The notes beneath the pieces were generated by a model. It was given only the letters and a program-made list of their open reading frames with translations. It did no database searches and had not been told where the DNA came from. DNA of 64,000 nt from Phytohabitans rumicis (GTDB lineage Bacteria; Actinomycetota; Actinomycetes; Mycobacteriales; Micromonosporaceae). The DNA lies in the NCBI RefSeq assembly GCF_011764445.1, contig NZ_BLPG01000001.1:2852001-2916000 (forward strand). The letters run 5' to 3'. Positions within the stretch are counted from its first letter, which is position 1. Each line of letters begins with the position of its first letter. A program made the translations under genes and the position numbers. This document shows, piece by piece, positions 1 through 8,909 of this stretch.

Positions 1-574
1 TTTCGCGCATCTCGTCGACGGTGTATCCGAGCATGTCCGCGAACGCCTGGTTGACGTCGAGGATGCGACCCTCCATGTCGCCGATGCCGATCCCGATCGC
101 GGCCCCGGCGAAGACCGCCCGGAAGCGGGCCTCGCTCGCGCGCAGCGCCTGCTCGATCTGGTTGCGGGCGTCCCACACCGCACGCCCGATCCGCTCCTGC
201 TGCGCGAACGTGCGGTCGCGCAACGCCCTGGCGTAGCCGGCGGCCAGCGCCGCCTCCAGGGCCACGACCCGGTCCGCGAGCTTGCCGTGGGCAAGACCGT
301 CAGGCGCAAGGTGTACGACGAAGTCGCGCCCGAACGTCAACAGCGTCTGGTCCAGGAACTCGGGCGCGGTGAAGTGGGCCTCGACCAGGGCACGGCCGAC
401 CGCGTGCGCCGGCTGGACGGTGAACGGCTCGCCGAGCAGCGCCTCCGCCAGTACCAGCGTGTGGTTGTGCAGCATCCGTTCGGTGTCGGCGGGGCTCATC
501 GGCACATAGCCGACCGCCGCCCCGGCGCGCGCCCATATGTGCGCGTACCGCCGCGCTCCCTCCCCGCTGAACAT
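1..574 (-). CDS. PAS-domain signalling protein, 5' part only
   Basis: The gene runs off the left edge; about 191 N-terminal codons are present. The start is ATG at 574, 18 bp after the upstream methyltransferase stop. The first ~140 residues are an unrecognised helical region (begins MFSGEGARRYAHIWARAG). A stretch rich in Q, R and E follows, then the beginning of a PAS sensor domain (FRAVFAGAAIGIGIGDMEG, then LDVNQAFADMLGYT). The missing C-terminus would be an output domain; GGDEF/EAL cyclase-phosphodiesterase modules are common behind this N-terminus in Micromonosporaceae, but that cannot be seen here. Co-directional with the DUF574 gene, so probably co-transcribed. Confidence 0.7.
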   Translation of the reverse strand, partial: MFSGEGARRYAHIWARAGAAVGYVPMSPADTERMLHNHTLVLAEALLGEPFTVQPAHAVGRALVEAHFTAPEFLDQTLLTFGRDFVVHLAPDGLAHGKLADRVVALEAALAAGYARALRDRTFAQQERIGRAVWDARNQIEQALRASEARFRAVFAGAAIGIGIGDMEGRILDVNQAFADMLGYTVDEMRE

Positions 575-592
575 CCCGCCAGTGCCCAAGGG

Positions 593-1402
593 CTACCCGG
601 CCTTGTGCCCGACACCGCCGAAGGCGCCGAACCGCTCCGGATGCTCGTCGACGTCGCCCGGTGTCTCGGGGTGCCACAGCGGCAGGTGCACCAGGCCGGG
701 CTCGACGAGCGCGAAGTCGCCGAAGTAGCCGGCGATCTCGGCGTGCGACCGCAGCGTGATCTCCGTGGCGGTACGCGCCGAGAGCTTCTGCGCGTCCAGC
801 ATCTCCTGCGGCTGGTCCTCGTACGTCGAGTGCGAGATGACCAGGTAGCTGCCCGGCACCGTGGCGTCGCGCAGCGTACGGATGACGTCGCCGGGATGGT
901 CGGCGTCGGGCACGAAGTGCACCACACCGGCCAGCAGTACGGCCACCGGCCGGCTCAGGTCGATGAGCCCGAGCTTGCGGGCCTCGTCCAGGATCAGCTC
1001 CGGCTGCCGCAGGTCGGCCTGGATGGCGTCGGCCCACTCGTTACCGTCCAAAATGGACTTGCTGTGCATCACCGCGACCGGGTCGATGTCGACGTACACG
1101 ACGCGGGCGGTGGGGTTGGCGTCCTGGGCCACCTCGTGCACGTTGCCCACGGTGGGGATGCCGGAGCCGATGTCGAGGTACTGGTCGATGCCCTCGGCGG
1201 CGAGGTATCGCACCGCGCGGCGCAGGAACGCCCGCCCGGCCCGCATGGTGTCGGCCAGGTTCGGCGTCATGCTCGCGATCTGCTCGGCCAACTGCCGGTC
1301 GATCTCGAAGTTGTGCGCCCCGCCGAGGAAGTAGTCGTACACGCGAGCCGCGCTGGGGCGACTCATGTCAATATCGGTCGGTACATCGCGTGGTAGTTCC
1401 AT
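593..1402 (-). CDS. SAM-dependent methyltransferase, DUF574 family
   Basis: Predicted 269-aa S-adenosylmethionine-dependent methyltransferase of the actinobacterial DUF574 (PF04672) family. Visible features are the family opening (SRPSAARVYDYFLGGAHNF, residues ~14-32), the SAM-binding glycine loop YLDIGSGIPT (~75-84), the acidic end of the next strand (VVYVDIDPVAV) and the late strand VAVLLAGVVHFVPD. I chose the ATG at 1402 (MELPRDV) because it places the family opening near the N-terminus; the frame stays open further upstream without a better start. Substrate unknown. The PAS-domain gene follows 18 bp downstream. Confidence 0.85.
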   Translation of the reverse strand: MELPRDVPTDIDMSRPSAARVYDYFLGGAHNFEIDRQLAEQIASMTPNLADTMRAGRAFLRRAVRYLAAEGIDQYLDIGSGIPTVGNVHEVAQDANPTARVVYVDIDPVAVMHSKSILDGNEWADAIQADLRQPELILDEARKLGLIDLSRPVAVLLAGVVHFVPDADHPGDVIRTLRDATVPGSYLVISHSTYEDQPQEMLDAQKLSARTATEITLRSHAEIAGYFGDFALVEPGLVHLPLWHPETPGDVDEHPERFGAFGGVGHKAG

Positions 1403-1457
1403 CGTCCGCCCTAGAGGGTCGCGTCCCACGTGAACCAAGCTCGCGATCACCCTACCG

Positions 1458-2625
<1,168 letters not shown>

Positions 2626-2629
<4 letters not shown>

Positions 2630-3417
2630 GAATAACTCCCTACAGTGGACTCTCGCTTGGCCGCTTGGATCTGCGCGTAGACGTGCGCTCGCAGCTCGGT
2701 GAATCTGGTGTTGGACCGCGTCGTCAACTGGTCGCGCTCGTCGGGCAGGTCGATCTCGAGCTCCTCGCGAATGACCGTGGGCGAGGACGACAGGACGATC
2801 ACCCGCTGTCCTAAGTAGACCGCCTCGTCGATGTCGTGGGTGACGAAGAGGGTGGTGACGCCCAGCCGGCGCCACAGCTTGCGGATCAGGTCTTCCAGGT
2901 CCGCGCGGGTCTGGGCGTCGACCGCCGCGAACGGCTCGTCCATCAGGAGCACCAGCGGCTCGTACGCCAACGCGCGCGCGATGGCCACCCGCTGCTGCAT
3001 GCCGCCGGACAGCTGCCAGGGGTAGGCCGCATCGGCGTCGGCGAGCCCGACCTCGGTGAGCGCGCGCCCGACCAGTTCGCGGCGTTGGCCCTTGGACAAG
3101 CGCTTCTGGCGCAACGGAAGCTCCACGTTGTCCCACACGCTCATCCACGGAAACAGGCTCCGGCCGTACTCCTGGAAGACCACGGCCATGTCCGGCGGCG
3201 GCCCGGTGACCTGCTTGTCGCGCAGCCGCACCTCGCCGGCGGTCGGCGTGAGCAGCCCGGCCATGCACTTGAGCAGCGTCGTCTTGCCGCAGCCGGACGG
3301 GCCGACCAGGCATACGAAGTCGCCGTCGTCGATGCCGAAGGTCAGGCTGCGCACCGCCTCGACCGAGCGCTGGCGACCCTCGTACACCTTTTTCAGCCCA
3401 TGGACCTCAAGCAGCAT
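2626..3417 (-). CDS. ABC importer ATPase, nitrate/sulfonate/taurine type
   Basis: 263-aa cytoplasmic ATPase of an SsuB/TauB-like importer. Walker A GPSGCGKTT is at residues 39-47, the Q-loop is in VVFQEYGRSLFPW, the signature LSGGMQQ is at ~136-142, Walker B VLLMDEP at ~156-162, and the H-loop in FVTHDIDEA. It lies 9 bp after the upstream permease and overlaps pcaF by 4 bp. The family is named for sulfonates, but here it shares an operon with pcaF and faces the pca genes across a PcaR-type operator, so uptake of an aromatic acid (protocatechuate, hydroxybenzoate or phthalate) is the more likely job. That is inference from context. Confidence 0.85.
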
Positions 3418-3426
3418 CGAATCTCC

Positions 3427-4206
3427 TCAGCGGGTGCCGCGCTGCGCGCGGCGCTGGCCGTGATACCAGGCCAGCGCCCGGCCTTCCACCAGTCGAAACA
3501 GGACGGACAGGATGAGACCGAGCAGGCCGAGCAGCAGGATGCCGCTCCACATGTCGGGGATGGCGAAGCCACGCTGGAACTGCACGATGGCGAAGCCCAA
3601 GCCGTTGCTGGCGGCGAACATCTCGCTGATGACCATCAGGATGATGCCGATGGACAGCGCCTGCCGCATGCCGGCCGCGATCTGCGGGCTCGCCGAGCGC
3701 AGCACCAGGTGGCGCAGCCGCGCACCGCCGGAGATGCCGTACGACCGGCACGTGTCCGCGAGGACGCCGTCGACGGCTCGCACACCCTCGACCGTGTTGA
3801 GCAGGATCGGCCACACGCAGCCCGCCGCGATGACCACAACCTTCATCGTGTCACCGATGCCCGCGAAAAGCATGATGACCGGCACCAGGACCGGCGGCGG
3901 GATGGCTCGGAAGAACTCCAGGACCGGCTCCAGCACCGCGCGCACCCGCCGGTTGCCGCCGACGACGACGCCCAGCGACACCCCCACGAGTACGGCGACC
4001 GCGTACCCCGCGGCGAGCCGGAGCACGCTCGGGAGTACGTCGGTGCGCAGCCGCTCGCCGGTCCACACCTCGCCGAACGTGCGCAGGATCTCGCGCAGCG
4101 GCGGCCAGTAGAAGTTTTCGCTGCCGGCGGAGGCGAACCACCACGCGGCGAAGAGCAGGGCGGGCAGCGCGATCGCGAGCACGATCTTCTTCAGTACGTC
4201 GATCAC
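3427..4206 (-). CDS. ABC importer permease (SsuC/TauC-like) 1
   Basis: 259-aa inner-membrane permease with about six hydrophobic segments, beginning LKKIVLAIALPALLFAAWW. It carries the binding-protein-dependent EAA-like loop (CRSYGISGGARLRHLVLRSA) that contacts the ATPase. The GTG start at 4206 overlaps the TGA of the preceding permease gene (GTGA), so I preferred it over upstream in-frame codons. With the second permease it would form the heterodimeric channel of the importer encoded by 2626-5940. Confidence 0.83.
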   Translation of the reverse strand: MIDVLKKIVLAIALPALLFAAWWFASAGSENFYWPPLREILRTFGEVWTGERLRTDVLPSVLRLAAGYAVAVLVGVSLGVVVGGNRRVRAVLEPVLEFFRAIPPPVLVPVIMLFAGIGDTMKVVVIAAGCVWPILLNTVEGVRAVDGVLADTCRSYGISGGARLRHLVLRSASPQIAAGMRQALSIGIILMVISEMFAASNGLGFAIVQFQRGFAIPDMWSGILLLGLLGLILSVLFRLVEGRALAWYHGQRRAQRGTR

Positions 4207-4985
4207 ACGATCACCTCGCCGCGGACCGACTGGTGCCAGGACAGCAGGCTCCGCTCGACCGCGCGGGCGGCGAAGTTGATCGTGACGCCGAGCAGGCCGG
4301 TGACCACGATCAGGGCGTACATGCTCGGCACCGCGTTGGAGGTCTGCGCGACCGCGATCCGGTTGCCGAGGCCGGGCGCGCCGATGACCAGCTCGGCCGT
4401 GATCGCCAGCACCAGGGCCACCGCGGCGGCGAGGCGCACGCCGGTCATCACGTACGGCAGGGCGGTGGGCCACATGACGTACCGGACGCGGGCCCACACC
4501 CCGAGGCCGTAGCTGCGAGCGGTCTCGTCCGCGACCGGGTCCACGTCCTGTACGCCGTAGAGCACCTGGATGAGCACCTGCCAGAACGAGGCGTACACGA
4601 CGAGCAGGAGGGAGGACTGGATCTCCGTGCCGTACAACAGGACGGCGAGCGGGATGAGCGCGACGGACGGGATCGGCCGGAGGAACTCGATGGTCGATGC
4701 CGTCAGCGCCCGCAGCGCCGGCACCGAGCCGATGACGAACCCGGCGACGATGCCGGCGGCCACCGCGATGGCGAGCCCGATCGCCCAGGCGACGAACGTG
4801 TCCCACAGCGCGGCCCAGAAGGCGCCGTCGGTCACCTCGTCGGCCAGCGCCGTCGCGATCCGGCTGGTCGGCGGCAGGAAGTCCGCGGAGACCAGACCGG
4901 TGTGCGGCAGCACCTCGACGAGCACCAGCAGGCCGGTGAGCCCGGAAAGACCGAGCATCACCGGCATCGCCTTACCAGGATTCAC
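4203..4985 (-). CDS. ABC importer permease (SsuC/TauC-like) 2
   Basis: 260-aa integral membrane permease, about six segments, with the coupling loop ARSYGLGVWARVRYVMWPTA and FLRPIPSVALIPLAVLLYG typical of taurine/nitrate-type permeases. The GTG start at 4985 overlaps the stop of the substrate-binding-protein gene (GTGA), the third such overlap in this operon. Partner of the permease at 3427-4206. Confidence 0.83.
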   Translation of the reverse strand: MNPGKAMPVMLGLSGLTGLLVLVEVLPHTGLVSADFLPPTSRIATALADEVTDGAFWAALWDTFVAWAIGLAIAVAAGIVAGFVIGSVPALRALTASTIEFLRPIPSVALIPLAVLLYGTEIQSSLLLVVYASFWQVLIQVLYGVQDVDPVADETARSYGLGVWARVRYVMWPTALPYVMTGVRLAAAVALVLAITAELVIGAPGLGNRIAVAQTSNAVPSMYALIVVTGLLGVTINFAARAVERSLLSWHQSVRGEVIV

Positions 4986-5940
4986 GGCAGCAGCTGGGTG
5001 AGGTCGGGGGTCTTCTCGAAGATGCCGTCGCCCTCGCCGAGCGTCCGCAGCGTTTCGATCGACGCCTTGTTGATCTCGGTCGGCCACACCGGCAGCGTCA
5101 GGCCGTCGATCACCTTCTGGTCGATCTTCGTGTACGTCGTGAGCACCTTCCGCACCTCGTCCGGGTGCCCGTTGGCGTACGTCAGCGACTCGTTCATCGC
5201 CTCGGTGAAGCGCTTGACGAGGTCGGGGTTCTCGGCGATGAGCTTCTTGGCGGTGAAGTACACCGCCACGGTGAGGTTGGGCGCGACGTCGGCGTACACC
5301 CAGGAGATCGGCCGGCCGCCCGCGGCCTTGATCGCCGAGAGTGTCGGCTCGACCGCGAACGCCGCGTCGATCTGACCGGCGGCGAGCGCGGCGGGCATCT
5401 GCGGGAAGCCCATCTCGACGAAGTTGACGCCCGCCGGGTCGCCACCCGCCTTGCGCACCGCCTCGCGGATCACGGTGTCGCCGATGTTCTTGAGCGTGTT
5501 GACCGCGACCTTCTTGCCGACCAGGTCCTTGGCCGACTGGATCGTGCTGTCGCCCTTGACCGCGACCGCGCCGAAGTCCGCACCCGACTTGCCGGTGGAG
5601 GCCACGCCGTTGGCGACCACCTTGATCGGCACGTCCTTGCTCTGCGCGATCATCAGCGAGGTCACGTTGCTGAAGCCGAACTGGAACTGGCCGCTGAGCA
5701 CACCGGGGACGATGGCCGCGCCGCCCTGGCCGGCCTCCATCGTCAACTCGATGCCGCGGCTGGCGAAGAAGCCCTTCTCCTTGCCGAGGTAGATCGGTGC
5801 GACGTCGACGATCGGGATGATCCCGACCGTGACCTTGGTGCTGCCTTCGTTGGCGGGCGCCTGGGGGAGTCGGACGACCCGCACGCCGCCGCGAGCAACA
5901 GCGTGGACGCGGCGACAGACGTGACGAAGGACCTGCGCAT
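4982..5940 (-). CDS. ABC substrate-binding lipoprotein (SsuA/THI5-like), frameshifted
   Basis: Periplasmic-type binding lipoprotein of the importer, first gene of the operon. The ATG at 5940 follows GGAGG closely and encodes a lipoprotein signal peptide (MRRSFVTSVAASTLLLAAAC, lipobox LAAAC). The mature NMT1/THI5-like domain (VTVGIIPIVDVAPIYLGKEK, then GFASRGIELTMEAGQGGAAI-like segments, then VGKKVAVNTLKNIGD) is in a different frame. The join lies in a run of five G on the plus strand at 5863-5867; one extra base restores CGSSDSP-QAPANEG. The long frame could otherwise start upstream at 6013 but would lack a signal peptide. Likely ligand: an aromatic carboxylate, by context only. Confidence 0.8.
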
Positions 5941-5969
5941 GGGACCTCCGAACGGTGTGTGCGTAATAC

Positions 5970-5992
5970 GAACGATAGTTCTCATGAAGAAC
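5970..5992. promoter_or_regulatory. PcaR operator A (transporter-pcaF side)
   Basis: The plus strand reads GAAC-N4-GTTC-N7-GAAC, i.e. one palindrome plus an extra direct half-site. It sits 30-52 bp upstream of the binding-protein ATG. Three ~10-bp half-sites are the known layout for IclR-family PcaU/PobR operators, and an IclR gene ends the neighbouring operon. Assignment to PcaR is inference. Confidence 0.6.
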
Positions 5993-6054
5993 GTAGGGGG
6001 TGACCTCACTCACGTCAACCGGCTCGTTGACAGTGATCCGGGCGCCGCCGTAGC

Positions 6055-6077
6055 GTTCGGATAGCGAACTACGGTTC
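6055..6077. promoter_or_regulatory. PcaR operator B (pcaI side)
   Basis: Reads GTTC-N7-GAAC-N4-GTTC on the plus strand, the exact mirror of operator A with identical spacers. It lies 23-45 bp upstream of the pcaI ATG, so each divergent operon has its own site in the same orientation relative to its gene. The RBS GGAAGG follows before the ATG at 6100. Confidence 0.6.
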
Positions 6078-6099
6078 TACCAGCGCACAGGAAGGCAAT

Positions 6100-6909
6100 A
6101 TGGGGGACATAACCTCGCTGCGTGAGGCGATCGCCGATCTGGTGTACGACGGCGCGACCGTGGCACTGGAGGGCTTCACGCACCTGATCCCGGTGGCCGC
6201 CGGCCACGAGATCATCCGGCAGGGCCGGCGCGACCTCACGCTCGTCCGGATGACCCCCGACATCGTGTACGACCAGATGATCGGCGCCGAGTGCGCCCGC
6301 AAGTTGGTCTTCTCCTGGGCCGGCAACCCCGGCGTGGGCTCGCTGCACCGGTTCCGTGACGCGGTGCAGAACGGTTGGCCCCGGCCGCTGGAGATCGAGG
6401 AGCACAGCCACGCCGGCATGGCCAACCGGTACGTCGCCGGCGCTTCCGGGCTGCCGTTCGCGGTGCTGCGCGGGTACGTCGGCACCGACCTGGTCGAGCA
6501 GACCGCGACGATCAAGCCGATCACCTGCCCGTTCACCGGCGAGGTGCTGACCGCCGTGCCGGCCCTCAACCCGGACGTCGGCATCGTCCACGCGCAGCGC
6601 GCCGACCGGGCCGGCAACGTGCAGATGTGGGGCATCACCGGCGTACACAAGGAGGTCGTGCTCGCCTCCCGGCGGTCGCTCGTGACCGTCGAGGAGATCG
6701 TCGACGAGCTCGACCCGCGCCCCGGCGCGGTGATCCTGCCGGGCTGGGCCATCACGTACGTCGCCGAGGTGCCCGGCGGCGCCCACCCGTCGTACGCGAT
6801 GGGGTACAGCGAGCGGGACAACGACTACTACCAGGCGTGGGACGCGATCAGCCGGGACCGTTCGGCGTTCACGGAATGGTTGTCCTCGCACATCGGGATT
6901 ACGGCATGA
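6100..6909 (+). CDS. pcaI: 3-oxoadipate CoA-transferase subunit A
   Basis: 269-aa alpha subunit of the succinyl-CoA:3-oxoadipate CoA-transferase, which activates beta-ketoadipate for thiolysis by PcaF. Family I CoA-transferase features include VYDGATVALEGFTHLIPVAAGHE near the N-terminus and PALNPDVGIVHAQRADRAGNVQMWG around residues 150-175. First gene of the rightward pca operon, with RBS GGAAGG. Its stop overlaps the pcaJ start (ATGA). Confidence 0.9.
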   Translation: MGDITSLREAIADLVYDGATVALEGFTHLIPVAAGHEIIRQGRRDLTLVRMTPDIVYDQMIGAECARKLVFSWAGNPGVGSLHRFRDAVQNGWPRPLEIEEHSHAGMANRYVAGASGLPFAVLRGYVGTDLVEQTATIKPITCPFTGEVLTAVPALNPDVGIVHAQRADRAGNVQMWGITGVHKEVVLASRRSLVTVEEIVDELDPRPGAVILPGWAITYVAEVPGGAHPSYAMGYSERDNDYYQAWDAISRDRSAFTEWLSSHIGITA

Positions 6910-7663
6910 GCTGGACCGCGGACGAGATGATGACCGTCGCCGCCGCCCGGGCGCTGCGCGACGGGGCGCGCTGTTTCGTGGGCATCGGGCGGCCGAGCAC
7001 CGCGGCCAACCTGGCCCGCCGTACGCACGCGCCCAACCTGGTGCTGATCTACGAGTCCGGCACGATCGGCGCCAAGCCGGACACGCTCCCGCTGTCCATC
7101 GGCGACGGCGTGCTCGCCGAGACGGCCGACGCGGTGGTGCCCGTGCCGGAGATCTTCAACTACTGGCTCCAGCCCGGCCGCATCGACGTCGGCTTCCTCG
7201 GCGCCGCGCAGATCGACCGGTACGGCAACATCAACACCACCGTGATCGGCGACGACTACCGCGACCCCCGGGTACGGCTGCCCGGGGCGGGCGGCGCCCC
7301 CGAGATCGCCGCCTCCTGCCGCGAGGTGATCGTGATCGTCAAGCAGAGCCCGCGGGCGTTCGTCGAGCGGGTCGACTTCGTCACCTCGGTCGGCTACGGC
7401 AGCGGCCCCGGCGACCGGGCCAAGCTCGGGCTGACCGGGCGCGGGCCGGTGCTGGTCATCACCGACCTCGGCGTGCTGGAGCCCGACCCGGAGACCGCCG
7501 AGCTGACGCTCACCCAGGTACACCCGGGGTTGATCCAGACCAGGCGCGCGCCGCGACCGGCTGGAAGCTGGCGGTCGCGCCGAACCTGCGCACCACGCCG
7601 TCACCCACGTCGGGCGAACTGGCAGCGCTCCGGGCCCTCGACGGTGTAAAGGAGGAGGCATGA
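6906..7663 (+). CDS. pcaJ: 3-oxoadipate CoA-transferase subunit B, apparent frameshift
   Basis: Beta subunit (252 aa when repaired) partnering PcaI. It contains LIYESGTIGA, whose Glu is the expected CoA-thioester-forming residue, and GYGSGPGDRAKLGLTGRGP. After LTQVHPG the frame breaks at the G run 7526-7529. Adding one base gives a sensible end (VDPDQARAATGWKLAVAPN, continuing to ALRALDGVKEEA) that stops at 7663 with the ATGA overlap typical of this operon. The unrepaired frame ends at 7649 with arginine-rich nonsense. Most likely a sequencing deletion. Confidence 0.85.
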
Positions 7664-8370
7664 CCCTCGTCGTACCCGGCTACCAGCGCGACGACGCCGG
7701 CGCGCACCCGCCGCTGCTCTCGCCCGGCTACAAGTCCACCGTGCTGCGCGCCCCCAGCCAGGCCCCCATCCTGCTGCCGCACACGCTGACCGAGGTGACC
7801 GGCCCGCTGCTCGGCGAGGGCCGGGTCACCGCCGCCGACGCCGACCTGACCAAGAACGCCGGCGGCGAGGCGCAGGGCCAGCGGATCATCCTGCACGGCC
7901 AGGTGCGCGACAGCGACGGCCGGCCGGTGCCGCACACGCTCGTCGAGGTCTGGCAGGCCAACGCGGCCGGCCGGTACCTGCACAAGCTGGACCAGCACGA
8001 CACGCCGCTGGATCCGCACTTCGTCGGGGTGGGCCGGGCGATGACCGACTCGATGGGGCGGTACCGGTTCGTGACCATCAAGCCGGGCGCATACCCGTGG
8101 CGCAACCACTTCAACGCCTGGCGGCCGGCGCACGTCCACTTCTCCCTCTTCGGGCGGTCGTTCACCCAGCGCCTGGTCACCCAGATGTACTTCCCCGACG
8201 ACCCGCTCTTCCCGTACGACCCGGTGTTCAACTCCGTGCCCGAGGACGCGCGGCACCGGCTCATCTCCCGCTTCGACCTCTCCGCGACGGTCGAGGAGTG
8301 GGCGCTGGGCTTCGAGTTCGACATCGTCCTTCGTGGACGCGGGGCCACCCCGATGGAGGAGCAGTCATGA
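7660..8370 (+). CDS. pcaH: protocatechuate 3,4-dioxygenase beta subunit
   Basis: 236-aa beta subunit of the intradiol dioxygenase that opens protocatechuate to 3-carboxy-cis,cis-muconate. The non-haem Fe(III) site is readable: Tyr in AAGRYLHK, Tyr in GAYPWRN, and the His pair in RPAHVHFS. The family N-terminal SPGYKSTVLRAPSQ is present. RBS GGAGGAGG precedes the ATG. It overlaps pcaG by 4 bp, as expected for subunits made in equal amounts. Confidence 0.93.
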   Translation: MTLVVPGYQRDDAGAHPPLLSPGYKSTVLRAPSQAPILLPHTLTEVTGPLLGEGRVTAADADLTKNAGGEAQGQRIILHGQVRDSDGRPVPHTLVEVWQANAAGRYLHKLDQHDTPLDPHFVGVGRAMTDSMGRYRFVTIKPGAYPWRNHFNAWRPAHVHFSLFGRSFTQRLVTQMYFPDDPLFPYDPVFNSVPEDARHRLISRFDLSATVEEWALGFEFDIVLRGRGATPMEEQS

Positions 8371-8909
8371 GCCACACTCCATCGCAGACGGTCGGGCCGT
8401 ACCTGTCGATCGGGCTGCCCTGGCCGGACGGGCCCTTCGTGGTCGAGGCGGACGCACCAAGCGCGTTCCTGTTGCACGGCATCGTCACCGACGGCACCGG
8501 CGCGCCGGTCCCGGACGCGCTGATCGAGACCTGGCAGGCCGACCCCGACGGCCGCTTCGACCATCCCGACGACCCGCGCGGCGCCGCCAAGGGATTCCGC
8601 GGGTTCGGCCGCTGCCCGACCGACGACAGTGGACGGTACGAGATCCGCACCCAGAAGCCCGGTCCCGTGCCCGGCCCCGACGGCCCCCAGGCCCCACACA
8701 TCGACGTCTCCGTCTTCGCCCGCGGCCTCCTACACCGCGTAGTCACCCGCATCTACTTCCCCAACGAGCCGGCAAACGCAACCGACCCCGTCCTCCTGAC
8801 CGTCCCGCCGGACCGCCGCGAAACGCTCATCGCCGCACCCGCCCCCGACGGCTACCGCTTCGACATCCGCCTACAGGGCACCGATGAAACCGTCTTCTTC
8901 GCCATCTGA
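8367..8909 (+). CDS. pcaG: protocatechuate 3,4-dioxygenase alpha subunit
   Basis: 180-aa alpha subunit that pairs with PcaH. It begins with the family opening SQTVGPYLSIGLPW and has IETWQADPDGRF and APHIDVSVFARGLLHRVVTR; like other alpha subunits it lacks the complete iron ligand set. The length is slightly short of the usual ~200 aa but both ends look complete. The start ATG at 8367 overlaps the pcaH stop, and the 3' end overlaps the start of pcaB by 26 bp. Confidence 0.92.
   Translation: MSHTPSQTVGPYLSIGLPWPDGPFVVEADAPSAFLLHGIVTDGTGAPVPDALIETWQADPDGRFDHPDDPRGAAKGFRGFGRCPTDDSGRYEIRTQKPGPVPGPDGPQAPHIDVSVFARGLLHRVVTRIYFPNEPANATDPVLLTVPPDRRETLIAAPAPDGYRFDIRLQGTDETVFFAI

Noticed and set aside
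287-1396. Long plus-strand open frame opposite the methyltransferase
   Set aside because: Arginine-rich shadow of the minus-strand genes; no family features. Many similar antisense frames in this GC-rich window were rejected for the same reason.
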